Of a stretch of DNA of 64,000 nucleotides, positions 37,103-46,386 are shown piece after piece. The notes under the pieces are model-generated. The model searched no databases, had not been told where the DNA came from, and was given only the letters and a program-made list of their open reading frames with translations. Every line of letters starts with the position of its first letter. Position 1 is the first letter of the stretch. The position numbers and the translations under genes are program-made. The stretch comes from Prochlorococcus marinus str. MIT 9314. GTDB lineage: Bacteria; Cyanobacteriota; Cyanobacteriia; PCC-6307; Cyanobiaceae. The stretch is from positions 310,001 to 374,000 of the forward strand of contig NZ_JNAO01000013.1 of the NCBI RefSeq assembly GCF_000760035.1. The letters run 5' to 3'.

Positions 37103-38044
37103 TTAAAAGGTTTTTAAATCTTTAATCCATTCATAAGAAATTCTATTGAATATTGAAGGGTCTTCATCATGGATACAATGTCCTGAATTGTATACTATTT
37201 TTAATTTTACCCATCTATGGAAATTTGCAATCTTTTTACCAACAAACAAAGGTATGAAATTATCTTTTTCGCCCCAAATCAATAAAAAAGGAACTTTTTT
37301 TGAGGCGCTAAGTTTTCTCAAAAGGTGAGAAGCTTTAAATTTTTCATCTCTTGAAGACATTCCAATACACATAGCTCTTAATGATCTAGCTGAAGTTCTC
37401 CTTAAAACTGGTTTTGTTACTAAATCTATTAGTTCGCGATCAATATTATCCTTTTTAAAATAGGCAGAATTTAGTCCCAGTTTAATAACCCCTAATTTAG
37501 TTATTAAAAATAAAATAATCTCCAAAGGGAAAAGCAAAAAAAATATTGTTATTAATCTATCTTGAAATTTCTTAAATGATGATTTTTTTGTTTTGGACTT
37601 TTTAATTTCTTGAATTTGATCTGGCAAAGGCGATGCAATAACTGTTGCAATCTGATCTTCCAATGAAACAGCACATGTTAAAGCAACTAGTGATCCAAGG
37701 GAATTGCCAATAAGAATTACTTTCCCAGAATTCTTTGGTCTTATTATCTGTGCAATAAAGTCTTTCACTTGATCACACCAAATCTCATTATTTAATTTTC
37801 CAATTTGTCTAATCCCAGGTTGATCTGAATCCCCAAATCCTATTAAATCCAAAGAATAAGAGGCAAAATTCTTTTTCGCAAAATACTCTAAGTTGTTTCT
37901 CCAATGTTTTCGACTTGCTCCAAATCCATGGAGAAAGATAATTGGAATCTCATTATCTTCGCCTCTAACGCTCCAACAAATTTTAAAACCATTCCAATTC
38001 CAGTAATTAGGAATGTTTATATTTTTTTTAAAATTATTATTCAT
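37103..38044 (-). CDS. Alpha/beta hydrolase
   Basis: 313-residue alpha/beta-fold enzyme. Oxyanion-hole motif is FLHGFGASRKHWRNN; nucleophile elbow is ILIGNSLGSLVALTCAV; catalytic acid is expected in LIWGEKDNFIPLFVGK and the histidine in VYNSGHCIHDEDPSIF. A middle section rich in basic and hydrophobic residues forms the cap. Substrate is unknown; related cyanobacterial proteins are annotated as lipase- or esterase-like. It lies 3 bp upstream of ilvH on the same strand. Confidence 0.85.
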   Translation of the reverse strand: MNNNFKKNINIPNYWNWNGFKICWSVRGEDNEIPIIFLHGFGASRKHWRNNLEYFAKKNFASYSLDLIGFGDSDQPGIRQIGKLNNEIWCDQVKDFIAQIIRPKNSGKVILIGNSLGSLVALTCAVSLEDQIATVIASPLPDQIQEIKKSKTKKSSFKKFQDRLITIFFLLFPLEIILFLITKLGVIKLGLNSAYFKKDNIDRELIDLVTKPVLRRTSARSLRAMCIGMSSRDEKFKASHLLRKLSASKKVPFLLIWGEKDNFIPLFVGKKIANFHRWVKLKIVYNSGHCIHDEDPSIFNRISYEWIKDLKTF

Positions 38045-38138
38045 ATTTTCAAAAAATTTTCAAGATATTTGAATTATCTACATTTTTAACAAATAAATGT
38101 ATTTTGAATGTAAATTATAGTAATCATTAAATTTTACT

Positions 38139-38237
38139 ATGGCTAAAGAAATTTTTAGTATTGCAGCAGTTTTTTGGATACTGATACCAATAGGATTAGT
38201 TGGTGGTGCTTTGTTATTAAAGTTTCAGGGAGATTGA
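38139..38237 (+). CDS. petM: Cytochrome b6f subunit PetM
   Basis: Single-helix subunit of 32 residues, [20 protein letters not shown] followed by [12 protein letters not shown]. The glycine-rich helix and N-terminal MAKEIF fit subunit VII of the cytochrome b6f complex. It is monocistronic-looking, with 57 bp before ycf39. Confidence 0.9.
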
Positions 38238-38294
38238 TTCTCACAGATACATCACAATTTGAGTTATGGTCTTAAAGTTAAGTAAATCTTAAGT

Positions 38295-39257
38295 ATGAAG
38301 ATTCTTTTAGTAGGAGCAACAGGGACACTTGGTAGACAAATAGCAAAGCAAGCTATAGAAGATGGACATGAAGTAAGATGCTTTGTAAGAAATCCAAGAA
38401 AAGCTTCCTTTCTACAAGAATGGGGTTGTGAGCTAACAAAAGGTAATTTATTAAATTCTTCTGATATCGAATATGCATTGCAAGATATTGAAGTAGTTAT
38501 TGATGCAGCTACTAGTAGGCCAGATGATCCTAAAAGTATTTATGAAATTGATTGGGATGGAAAACTTAACTTATTCAATGCTTGCGAATCTTTAAAAGTA
38601 AAAAGGGTAATATTCCTTTCTATCCTCCTAACAGAAAAGTTTAGAAATGTTCCATTAATGGATATTAAATTTTGCACTGAAAAACTTCTTGAAAAATCTG
38701 ATTTAGACTATACAATCTTCAAATGTGCAGCTTTTATGCAAGGAGTTATTGGTCAATTCGCAATCCCAATCTTGGATAGTCAAGCAGTGTGGATGAGTGG
38801 GACTCCAACTAAAATTGCTTATATGAATACACAAGATATGGCGAAAGTTGTTGTAGCAGCAGTAAATAATCCAAAAACTCACAGAACATCATTGCCATTA
38901 GTAGGTCCCAAAGCATGGGATTCAAATGAAGTTATATCTTTATGTGAAAAATTTAGTGAAAAAAAGGCGAAAATTTTTAGAGTTTCCCCCTTCCTTATTA
39001 GGGTCACTCAAAAAGTAGTTTCCTTTTTCCAAGATTCTCTTAATGTTGCTGAGCGATTGGCTTTTGCTGAAGTAACTAGTAGTGGTGAATCATTAGATGC
39101 TGACATGAGCAAAACTTACGAAATATTGGAAGTTAAAAAAGAGGATATGACCTCATTAGAGAGCTATATAAAGGAGTACTATCAACAAATACTTAAAAGA
39201 TTAAGGGAAATGGAAGCAGATCTTAATATTGAAGAAAAAAAGAGATTACCTTTTTAA
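38295..39257 (+). CDS. ycf39: Ycf39-type NmrA-like NAD(P)-binding protein
   Basis: 320-residue atypical short-chain dehydrogenase. The Rossmann motif is ILLVGATGTLGRQIAKQAIEDGHEV. Ycf39 and plant HCF244 assist early photosystem II (D1) assembly, and Ycf39 works with high-light-inducible proteins in Synechocystis. Other matches to the family are DLDYTIFKCAAFMQGVIGQFA and the C-terminal helix of about 50 residues. It follows petM by 57 bp. Confidence 0.9.
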   Translation: MKILLVGATGTLGRQIAKQAIEDGHEVRCFVRNPRKASFLQEWGCELTKGNLLNSSDIEYALQDIEVVIDAATSRPDDPKSIYEIDWDGKLNLFNACESLKVKRVIFLSILLTEKFRNVPLMDIKFCTEKLLEKSDLDYTIFKCAAFMQGVIGQFAIPILDSQAVWMSGTPTKIAYMNTQDMAKVVVAAVNNPKTHRTSLPLVGPKAWDSNEVISLCEKFSEKKAKIFRVSPFLIRVTQKVVSFFQDSLNVAERLAFAEVTSSGESLDADMSKTYEILEVKKEDMTSLESYIKEYYQQILKRLREMEADLNIEEKKRLPF

Positions 39258-39313
39258 TATTGCAATTTTAGAATTAGATAGTATATTTGTACTATATTAA
39301 ATATTGTTGACCT

Positions 39314-39526
39314 ATGTCTGTTTCTAAGTCTAAAAACCTTGAACGAAAACTAGATAATTTTGCAAAAGAAGCAAAAAATGAATTGAATAATGTTTGCGGA
39401 TCTTCATTATGGGAAAGCCTTGGGTTTGTTTTTTTTGATCAATTAAAAGATTCTGAAAAAATTGCGAAAGCAAATTTTTATTACGGTCAACTTCAAATAA
39501 TTAATGAAATTAAATTTTCTATTTGA
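39314..39526 (+). CDS. Small hypothetical protein
   Basis: 70 residues, hydrophilic with one cysteine, beginning MSVSKSKNLERKLDNFAKEA and containing NVCGSSLWESLGFVFFDQLKD. No signal peptide or family was recognised. It is 56 bp downstream of ycf39 and 92 bp before the IF-1-like gene. Helical, charged N-terminus suggests a soluble regulatory or structural protein; that is inference. Confidence 0.5.
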   Translation: MSVSKSKNLERKLDNFAKEAKNELNNVCGSSLWESLGFVFFDQLKDSEKIAKANFYYGQLQIINEIKFSI

Positions 39527-39618
39527 GTTGAATTTCATATTTTTACGTATGTAATTTTTTTTAAATCAATTTTGGCCAATCTTTTTCTGATAATATGGAC
39601 TTAGTAAAAGATTAATTA

Positions 39619-39885
39619 ATGATTGAAACTTCAGGTGTAATAGAAAAAGAGCAGGGGAATGGATTTTATTTGGTTACCTTAGAACAACCTGAAGGACATC
39701 AATGTTTATGTAGAGCTGCAGGTAAATTGACTAAATTTAGAATTAAATTATTAGCTGGAGATAAAGTTTTAGTTGAGATAAGTCCTTATGATCTTTCTAG
39801 AGGGAGGATAACTTATAGAGAGAGGAATGCAGGCAATGCCAGACCTACTACTAATAAAAATAATCCCAAGAGAAATAATAAATAA
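39619..39885 (+). CDS. infA: Translation initiation factor IF-1-like protein
   Basis: 88 residues with an S1-like OB fold: GVIEKEQGNGFYLVTLEQPEG, then LLAGDKVLVEISPYDLSRGRITYRERN, a close fit to the IF-1 C-terminal half. A basic tail (ARPTTNKNNPKRNNK) extends beyond the usual 72 residues, and the first half is more divergent (QCLCRAAGKLTKF) than in typical IF-1. It is not in a ribosomal operon, where the ordinary cyanobacterial infA normally sits. It may be a second IF-1 or an IF-1-like protein. Confidence 0.75.
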   Translation: MIETSGVIEKEQGNGFYLVTLEQPEGHQCLCRAAGKLTKFRIKLLAGDKVLVEISPYDLSRGRITYRERNAGNARPTTNKNNPKRNNK

Positions 39886-39894
39886 AAAGTTACT

Positions 39895-41271
39895 TTAGAT
39901 AATATTTTTTATCGCTTCTTTAAACTCACTTCTTTGCTTAACACCTTGCCATTGTTTTTTTAATAATTTTTCTTTAAAAAGTTGAACTGTTGGTGTGCCA
40001 TTAATACCAGCTTGTTTTGCAATATCTTGATCTTTATCAATATCTATTTCAACGCCAAGAACTGCACCATCAAGTTCTTTAATTACCCTTTTTAACTGAG
40101 GTTTCAAAACATGACATGGACCGCAGCTAGGGGAACTAAAAATTACTAAGATAGGTTTTTTACTCTCGTGATAAAGTTTCCTTAATGCATAACTGCCTTT
40201 TTGCCATTCAGAATTTGAATCGAAAGTCTCTTCATTAACTTCTTCTTCATTAAAATCTGATGAATTAAGCTTTTTTTCTGGTTCTGGCGTTTCTCTGACT
40301 ATAGTTTTTGCTAAGTTTTTCTCGGCTAGCCATCTTTCAGTAGCTAATGCTGCCATGCATCCAGTTCCTGCAGCGGTAACTCCTTGTCTCCACTCTGAAT
40401 CAACAACATCACCTGCAGCGAAGATGCCTTCAATAGATGTTTCTGGCCTTCCTGATTTGCAAGCAATATAGCCTTTATTATCTAAATCAATTTTGTTGCC
40501 CAAGAATTTCGTATTAGGTGTGTGCCCTATCGCGTAAAAAAGACCTTTTATATTGATTTCCCCTTTACCTTCTTGAGAGTGAATAGTTTCTATTTTCTCA
40601 AGCCATTCAGTACCATCCGCTTTATCAACTTTTGTATTCCAATGAATTTCTATCTTTGGATTAGCTTTTACTCTGTCAACCATTGCTGCGCTAGCCCTTA
40701 ATTTTTCTGATCGAACAATCAAATGCACTTTGCTTCCATACTTTGTGAGATATGCTGCTTCTTCACAAGCAGAGTCGCCCCCTCCAATAACAGCTAATTC
40801 TTCATCTCTAAATTGTGGGGTGGCTCCATCACATATTGCACAAGCGCTTATTCCTTTACTCCAGAATTTATCTTCATTAATTACGCCTAATCTATTTGCA
40901 CTTGCTCCAGTTGCAATAATAATTGAGTTAGATTTTATAGTTCCTTCTAAAGTTTTTAATTCAAAGGGATGTGAATCGGTATTAATTGAGACTACATCAC
41001 TTTCGTATAAATTAGTGCCCCATCTTTCTGCTTGAGCCTTCATTAGATCCATCAATTCAGGACCCAGTACTCCATCTGGGAAACCTGGATAATTTTCAAC
41101 AAATGTTGTAGTCATTAATTGCCCACCAGGAATTCCACCAGAATTAAATCCTGTTACAAGTAATGGTTGAAGATTTGCTCGTGCGGCATATATTGCAGCG
41201 GTGTAACCTGCAGGTCCCGAACCTATGATTACAACATTTTCTACGTTTGAAATCTTCTCTTTATTTTCCAT
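39895..41271 (-). CDS. trxB: NTRC-type thioredoxin reductase with C-terminal thioredoxin domain
   Basis: 458 residues, a fusion. Residues 1-320 are an NADPH-thioredoxin reductase: FAD loop GSGPAGYTAAIYAARA, redox pair CAIC (144-147) and NADPH motif GGGDSACEEAAYL. A roughly 45-residue acidic linker (EKKLNSSDFNEEEVNEETFD) leads to a thioredoxin domain with CGPC (383-386). Such NTRC proteins supply electrons to peroxiredoxins in plastids and some cyanobacteria. It converges on the IF-1-like gene. Confidence 0.93.
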   Translation of the reverse strand: MENKEKISNVENVVIIGSGPAGYTAAIYAARANLQPLLVTGFNSGGIPGGQLMTTTFVENYPGFPDGVLGPELMDLMKAQAERWGTNLYESDVVSINTDSHPFELKTLEGTIKSNSIIIATGASANRLGVINEDKFWSKGISACAICDGATPQFRDEELAVIGGGDSACEEAAYLTKYGSKVHLIVRSEKLRASAAMVDRVKANPKIEIHWNTKVDKADGTEWLEKIETIHSQEGKGEINIKGLFYAIGHTPNTKFLGNKIDLDNKGYIACKSGRPETSIEGIFAAGDVVDSEWRQGVTAAGTGCMAALATERWLAEKNLAKTIVRETPEPEKKLNSSDFNEEEVNEETFDSNSEWQKGSYALRKLYHESKKPILVIFSSPSCGPCHVLKPQLKRVIKELDGAVLGVEIDIDKDQDIAKQAGINGTPTVQLFKEKLLKKQWQGVKQRSEFKEAIKNII

Positions 41272-41350
41272 TTATTTGCTAATTTCAATATTAATAATAA
41301 TAAACTAACCCAAATAATGTAGGGCGGATTTCACTCGATAGATTTATAAC

Positions 41351-41575
41351 TCAATCGTTGACTTTTTGATCTAATAACTTTTTTAATTCCTTTGGGAAGT
41401 TTAAAACAGAATCGTTTAAGTTTTCGTCCTTTTCTCCAATATGTAATATCCACTCTCTAAATTCTTCTGCGATTGCATAACTGTCTTCATACCTTTCTAA
41501 AGTGTCCATTGCAGAAATTCTATTGGTTGCCCAACAGGTCGCTATGTCGATCCTTTTTCTAATGAAATTGTCCAT
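41351..41575 (-). CDS. Small hypothetical protein
   Basis: 74 residues, acidic and helical, without a signal peptide. It begins MDNFIRKRIDIATCWATNRI and contains YEDSYAIAEEFREWILHIGE. No family was recognised. It lies 79 bp upstream of the NTRC gene on the same strand. Possibly a conserved small protein of marine picocyanobacteria. Confidence 0.5.
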   Translation of the reverse strand: MDNFIRKRIDIATCWATNRISAMDTLERYEDSYAIAEEFREWILHIGEKDENLNDSVLNFPKELKKLLDQKVND

Positions 41576-41729
41576 TCAAAGATTTAAGTTGTATATAGAT
41601 AAACACACCAGAGAACGTATGTATTGTCTAATAAGTTACAACTTTGTACTTCCAAACAATAATTTAAGCTTTAATTTATATTTGAGAGGATTTTTACACT
41701 AATTATAAAGAAAATATAAAGAAATAGAA

Positions 41730-42308
41730 TTAAACAGCCTCGCTATGATTTGCAAGTAGCCTTTCAACTTCCTCAAAACCCTCTTTAGCTGAATTTATTG
41801 CAAGTTCCTCGCTAACTTTTTCTTCTGATATTAATTTTGCGGATATTTTTTTTAAAAGAGTTTCTTTTTTTTCTCTTAGTGAACTAACAATTTCTTCTTC
41901 AATGATAGATTTTATTGCTTTAGAAATTATTTTTTTATCATTTGCTTCCTCGAATGTGCCCTGAACTAATTCTTGAATAAATAATCGATGAACCTCACTA
42001 CTCCTTAGAAAGCTTTCTGTGGCATTAATAATTCCTTCAACAAGAGCTTCATCAGGTTCAGAATCATTTTCTGCCAGCTTAAATTCCCAATCTAAATGTC
42101 TTCTTTGCCAACCTGCCGAGTGGAGACTTGGCATGACTGTCTGTGAATAAGTATCAACTGACATTTCATAAATTCTCTCTGCTAATTTCTCGCACCAGTC
42201 TTTACCATGTTTTTCTAGATTTTTTTGCATAGCTTGCCTTGGAACAGCATGACCACCATGATGGCTGTGGCACACTCCATCAGGACATTCGATTGCTTTT
42301 ATGCTCAT
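41730..42308 (-). CDS. Hypothetical protein with N-terminal Cys-His cluster
   Basis: 192 residues. The N-terminus carries ECPDGVCHSHHGGH (residues about 7-20), two cysteines and four histidines that could bind a metal. The rest is alpha-helical and charged, with a tryptophan-rich HSAGWQRRHLDWEF and a glutamate-lysine-rich tail. No named family was recognised. It is divergent from the transhydrogenase operon, with 127 bp between the starts. Metal binding is inference from residue clustering. Confidence 0.6.
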   Translation of the reverse strand: MSIKAIECPDGVCHSHHGGHAVPRQAMQKNLEKHGKDWCEKLAERIYEMSVDTYSQTVMPSLHSAGWQRRHLDWEFKLAENDSEPDEALVEGIINATESFLRSSEVHRLFIQELVQGTFEEANDKKIISKAIKSIIEEEIVSSLREKKETLLKKISAKLISEEKVSEELAINSAKEGFEEVERLLANHSEAV

Positions 42309-42435
42309 TGGATTATTTAGTACTTATATATTCTAGATAGCTATTTTTTATAGAAAAGAAAATATATTTTTAACAAAAATCCAAGACTTTTGACTTTCTT
42401 CAATTTATATTTAGTATGTTAAAAAAATAAATAAA

Positions 42436-43566
42436 TTGACAAAGATACTTATTCCTTCCGAAACAAGCTCTGGTGAAAGGAGAGTTTCAGCTACACCAGA
42501 AGCGGTAAAGAAATTAAAAAGCCTTGGATGTGATGTTTATATTGAAAGTTCAGCAGGGAAATTATCAGGATTTAGTGACTTATCATATAAAGAATCGGGC
42601 GGAACAATAATAAACAACTTAGATCAAAAAATTTGGGGTGAAGCAGACTTAATATTTTGTGTTCAAACTCCATCAGAGGGTAATTTAACTAAGTTAAAGA
42701 AAGGTGCTGTTCTTCTCGGTCTTCTTAACCCATATGGTAATAAGGAGCTTCTAAGGATTATAAATAGTAATAAGATTTCAGCTTTATCACTAGAGTTGCT
42801 TCCGAGGATTAGTAGAGCTCAATCTTCTGATGTTCTTTCTTCACAGGCCAATATTGCTGGATATAAAGCAGTTCTTTTGGCTGCAAGTGAGTTAGATAGA
42901 TATTTCCCAATGCTTATGACTGCAGCTGGGACAGTCCAGCCTGCCAAAGTAGTGGTTCTTGGTGGAGGCGTTGCAGGATTACAAGCAGTTGCGACAGCAA
43001 AAAGACTTGGAGCAATAGTATTTGTATCTGATATTAGACCTGCTGTTAAAGAACAAGTAGAGTCTCTAGGAGCACGATTTATAGAACTTCCTGAAGTTGA
43101 GGAAAAGCCAGGAGAGGCAGGAGGTTATGCAAAAGCTGTAACACCCGAATTCCTCTCAAAACAGAAGGCAACTTTAACTAAATATTTATCTGAAGCTGAT
43201 GTTGCTATATGTACTGCGCAAGTTCTAGGTAAAAAGGCCCCTGTTTTAATAGACTCACCCATGATTAAAAAAATGAGGCCTGGAGCAGTAGTTATTGATT
43301 TAGCAGTTTCTCAGGGAGGGAACTGCGAAGGAACAAAATCAAATGAAACTATTATTAAAGATGGGGTAAAACTTATAGGAGCGGGGGAATTACCCTCTTC
43401 AGTTCCTTATGATGCAAGTTCACTTTATGCTAAGAACTTAACATCTTTGATTACACCATTTATAAAAGATGGTCTAATTAAATTAGATAAAGAGGATGAA
43501 CTCATTTCTGGATGTTTATTAAGCGATGAAGGAGTTGTTCTTCAAAATAAAGTTTTTGAAAATTGA
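42436..43566 (+). CDS. pntA: NAD(P) transhydrogenase alpha subunit, part 1
   Basis: Soluble NAD(H)-binding domain I of proton-translocating transhydrogenase, which balances NADH and NADPH. 376 residues from TTG 42436 (MTKILIPSETSSGERRVS, a typical start). The alanine-dehydrogenase-like fold shows KVVVLGGGVAGLQAVATAKRLGA as the dinucleotide loop. The membrane part is in the next gene, 12 bp away: a split pntA as usual in cyanobacteria, not a frameshift. Confidence 0.95.
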   Translation: MTKILIPSETSSGERRVSATPEAVKKLKSLGCDVYIESSAGKLSGFSDLSYKESGGTIINNLDQKIWGEADLIFCVQTPSEGNLTKLKKGAVLLGLLNPYGNKELLRIINSNKISALSLELLPRISRAQSSDVLSSQANIAGYKAVLLAASELDRYFPMLMTAAGTVQPAKVVVLGGGVAGLQAVATAKRLGAIVFVSDIRPAVKEQVESLGARFIELPEVEEKPGEAGGYAKAVTPEFLSKQKATLTKYLSEADVAICTAQVLGKKAPVLIDSPMIKKMRPGAVVIDLAVSQGGNCEGTKSNETIIKDGVKLIGAGELPSSVPYDASSLYAKNLTSLITPFIKDGLIKLDKEDELISGCLLSDEGVVLQNKVFEN

Positions 43567-43578
43567 GGTTTTAAAATT

Positions 43579-43872
43579 ATGTCTTTTATAAGTCTTCTTT
43601 GGGTTCTTTTACTTGGTAGTTTATTAGGCCTCGAGTTAATTGGGAAAGTTCCTCCTACTCTTCACACACCTCTAATGAGTGGAGCAAATGCAATTTCGGG
43701 AATAACAATGCTTGCAGCCTTGACTTTAATTGTAAAAGCAGAGGGTAACGTACCACTTTTAATCATTGGTTCAGTTTCTCTTGGATTTGCTCTTTTCAAC
43801 GTTGTGGGCGGTTTCTTTGTAACTGATCGAATGCTCGCGATGTTTAGTCGCAAACCATCAAATAAGAAGTAA
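43579..43872 (+). CDS. pntA: NAD(P) transhydrogenase alpha subunit, part 2 (membrane)
   Basis: 97 residues with three or four membrane helices. HTPLMSGANAISGITML is the diagnostic motif of the alpha-subunit membrane domain, and the C-terminus FFVTDRMLAMFSRK is also typical. It is 12 bp after part 1 and 8 bp before pntB, so the three are one operon. Often named pntAB or pntA-2. Confidence 0.93.
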   Translation: MSFISLLWVLLLGSLLGLELIGKVPPTLHTPLMSGANAISGITMLAALTLIVKAEGNVPLLIIGSVSLGFALFNVVGGFFVTDRMLAMFSRKPSNKK

Positions 43873-43880
43873 TTTTTAAA

Positions 43881-45320
43881 ATGAATCTACCTGTAATCAT
43901 TAAATTCGTTATTGACCTTCTAGCAGTACTTTTACTGGCGTTGGGAATAAAAGGGTTGTCAAAAGTAAAGTCTGCGAGAGATGCCAATAGATTAGCTGCA
44001 TTTGCAATGTCGCTATCAGTAGTAGGATTACTTGCTTATTATTTAGGCACTTCCGGTATTGCTATACAGTCTTGGATTTGGATAATAATTGGATCAATCA
44101 TAGGTAGTTTATTCGGAGCAATTCTTGCAAAAAAAGTACCTATGACCTCCATGCCTGAAACAGTGGCATTGTTCAATGGTTGTGGAGGAATGTCATCACT
44201 TTTGGTGGCCTTAGGAGTAGCTATTTTCCCTATTTCTAATAGTGTAGAAAATCTTGATTTTTTTAAGTCACTGATTAACGAAGTTTCAATATCTGTCTCT
44301 ATATTTGTTGGTGCCATAACTTTCACAGGTTCAATTGTGGCGATGGCAAAGTTACAGGGTTGGTTGTCAACTCCAGGATGGACTCAGAGCAAAGTTAGAC
44401 ATTTTGTAAATATTGTTTTTGCAGTTGCTTCCTTGATAGCCTTTTTTGATTTGATAAACGGGAATACAAGTTCTATTTGGCTTTTAGTTATAGTTTCTTC
44501 TTTATTAGGTATTGGAGTTACCTTGCCAATTGGTGGAGCTGATATGCCAGTCGTTATATCTTTATTAAATAGCTATTCAGGGATTGCAGCAGCAGCAGCA
44601 GGTTTCGTTGTAGATAGTCAGCTTTTGATAGTAGCAGGCGCAATGGTTGGAGCGGCAGGTCTAATACTTACTCAAGTAATGTGCAAGGGTATGAATAGAT
44701 CATTAGTCTCAGTTCTTTTTGGAGGATCTTTATCGGCACAAAGTACAGCCTCTTCTGGTTCAGGAGAATATACAAATATAACTTCTTGCAGTGTTGAAGA
44801 ATGTGCATTGACTTTAGAGGCAGCCAATAAGGTAATTATTGTTCCTGGTTATGGTCTAGCTGTAGCTCAAGCTCAACATACTTTAAGGGAAGTGACAAAA
44901 AAACTAGAGCAAAACGGTATTGAAGTTGTTTACGCAATTCATCCTGTAGCAGGGAGGATGCCTGGACATATGAATGTACTTTTAGCAGAAGCAGATGTTC
45001 CTTACGAACAACTTAAAGAGATGGACGTTGTAAATCCTGATTTTCCAGCAACAGATGTTGTTTTAGTTTTAGGAGCAAATGATGTAGTTAATCCTCAAGC
45101 TAAAAATGATAGCTCTTCTCCTTTATATGGCATGCCAGTTCTTGATGTGCAGGAAGCAAGAACGGTATTTGTAATTAAACGTGGTATGAGTGCAGGTTAC
45201 TCTGGAATAAAAAATGATTTATTTGATCTGCCAAATACCTCAATGGTCTTTGGTGATGCAAAAAAGGTACTGAATGATTTGATTGGAGAATTAAAGGATC
45301 TTGGAGTTGGGGAGAAATAA
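43881..45320 (+). CDS. pntB: NAD(P) transhydrogenase beta subunit
   Basis: 479 residues. Eight to nine membrane helices in the N-terminal two thirds form the proton channel with PIGGADMPVVISLLNSYSG, and the C-terminal domain III binds NADP(H) through VPGYGLAVAQAQHTLREV and AGRMPGHMNVLLAEADVPY. Length is normal. The last 20 bp overlap the TTG start of the next gene. Confidence 0.96.
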   Translation: MNLPVIIKFVIDLLAVLLLALGIKGLSKVKSARDANRLAAFAMSLSVVGLLAYYLGTSGIAIQSWIWIIIGSIIGSLFGAILAKKVPMTSMPETVALFNGCGGMSSLLVALGVAIFPISNSVENLDFFKSLINEVSISVSIFVGAITFTGSIVAMAKLQGWLSTPGWTQSKVRHFVNIVFAVASLIAFFDLINGNTSSIWLLVIVSSLLGIGVTLPIGGADMPVVISLLNSYSGIAAAAAGFVVDSQLLIVAGAMVGAAGLILTQVMCKGMNRSLVSVLFGGSLSAQSTASSGSGEYTNITSCSVEECALTLEAANKVIIVPGYGLAVAQAQHTLREVTKKLEQNGIEVVYAIHPVAGRMPGHMNVLLAEADVPYEQLKEMDVVNPDFPATDVVLVLGANDVVNPQAKNDSSSPLYGMPVLDVQEARTVFVIKRGMSAGYSGIKNDLFDLPNTSMVFGDAKKVLNDLIGELKDLGVGEK

Positions 45321-46386
45321 TAGTATATCTTTTAGTTTTTCAGATTACTTAAAAAATAAGCCATTTCGAGAAGTCTTACCTTGGATAGGTGGCGACTTAC
45401 AAACTTTGCGAGATACTTTTGTTATTGATTTTGGTAAATCAAAAAAAAATAAAAAAATATTCTTTCCGATAAATAAAATTCTTTCTAAAAAATTTGAATG
45501 TGATTATCTTCTAGGTTTTTTAGAATTACCTGAAAACTTAAACTCTCTTAGGGGTTTTGTAATCGTTACACATGGTTTAGGGGGCTCAACTAAACGTTTT
45601 GGTTTAAGAAGAATCTCTAGGAAATTAGTAAATAATGGTTTTGGAGTTCTTAAATTAAATCTAAGAGGATCTGGATCTGCGAGATATTTAGCTAAAGGAA
45701 ATTATTGTGCTAAATGCTCCAGTGATGTTATTTCAGCAATTAATTATTTTAAAAAATTGATTAATTTAGAGTTTAAAGATCTCATAAAGATGAATAATCT
45801 TCCAATTTACGGAGTTGGATTATCTTTAGGCGGAACAATTCTTTTAAATGCCTGCTTAGATTACGATGAAAAAAAAGGAGAAAAACTTTTAGATGGCCTA
45901 GCCTGTGTGAGTAGCCCTTTAGATTTATCATCATGCAGTCTCTGTATTGAAAAATCTAGAAATTATATCTACCAAAAATGGTTACTTCATCGCTTAAAAA
46001 ATCAGTTATGGGACGGATTTAATGATGAAGGTAAAATTCTTAATAATGAGAAATTAAGTAAAAAAATTAGAGATTTAAAAAGTATAAGGGAATTTGATCA
46101 GAAATTTACAGCTCCAAGTTGGGGATTTGATTCTTTAGAAGATTATTATGTTAAAGCTTCTCCAATATTTAGAATCCAAAACTCAATAAAAAAATTACCT
46201 CAAATCCTTTTTATTCATGCCAAGGATGATCCTTGGGTTCCTTATAATACAACTTTTAATTTAAGAGGAAAATTTATTGATAAATTGACTGTTTTTATAA
46301 CTGAAAAAGGCGGTCATAATGGTTTTCACTCTATTAATGGCTGCTGGTCAGACGAAGTAGTAAAGAACTGGTTTATTAGTATCTAG
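45301..46386 (+). CDS. YheT-like alpha/beta hydrolase
   Basis: 361 residues of the COG0429 esterase group. Motifs: oxyanion hole VTHGLGGSTKRFG, the conserved LNLRGSGSA, nucleophile elbow YGVGLSLGGTILLNACL, acid in HAKDDPWVPY and histidine in TEKGGHNGFHS. Translation starts at TTG 45301 within pntB (20-bp overlap); a later TTG at 45307 is the alternative. Its end overlaps the convergent gene by 11 bp. Substrate is unknown. Confidence 0.85.
   Translation: MELGRNNSISFSFSDYLKNKPFREVLPWIGGDLQTLRDTFVIDFGKSKKNKKIFFPINKILSKKFECDYLLGFLELPENLNSLRGFVIVTHGLGGSTKRFGLRRISRKLVNNGFGVLKLNLRGSGSARYLAKGNYCAKCSSDVISAINYFKKLINLEFKDLIKMNNLPIYGVGLSLGGTILLNACLDYDEKKGEKLLDGLACVSSPLDLSSCSLCIEKSRNYIYQKWLLHRLKNQLWDGFNDEGKILNNEKLSKKIRDLKSIREFDQKFTAPSWGFDSLEDYYVKASPIFRIQNSIKKLPQILFIHAKDDPWVPYNTTFNLRGKFIDKLTVFITEKGGHNGFHSINGCWSDEVVKNWFISI

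Noticed and set aside
43567-43578. Possible frameshift splitting pntA
   Set aside because: Cyanobacteria normally encode the alpha subunit as two genes; both frames are complete with separate starts.
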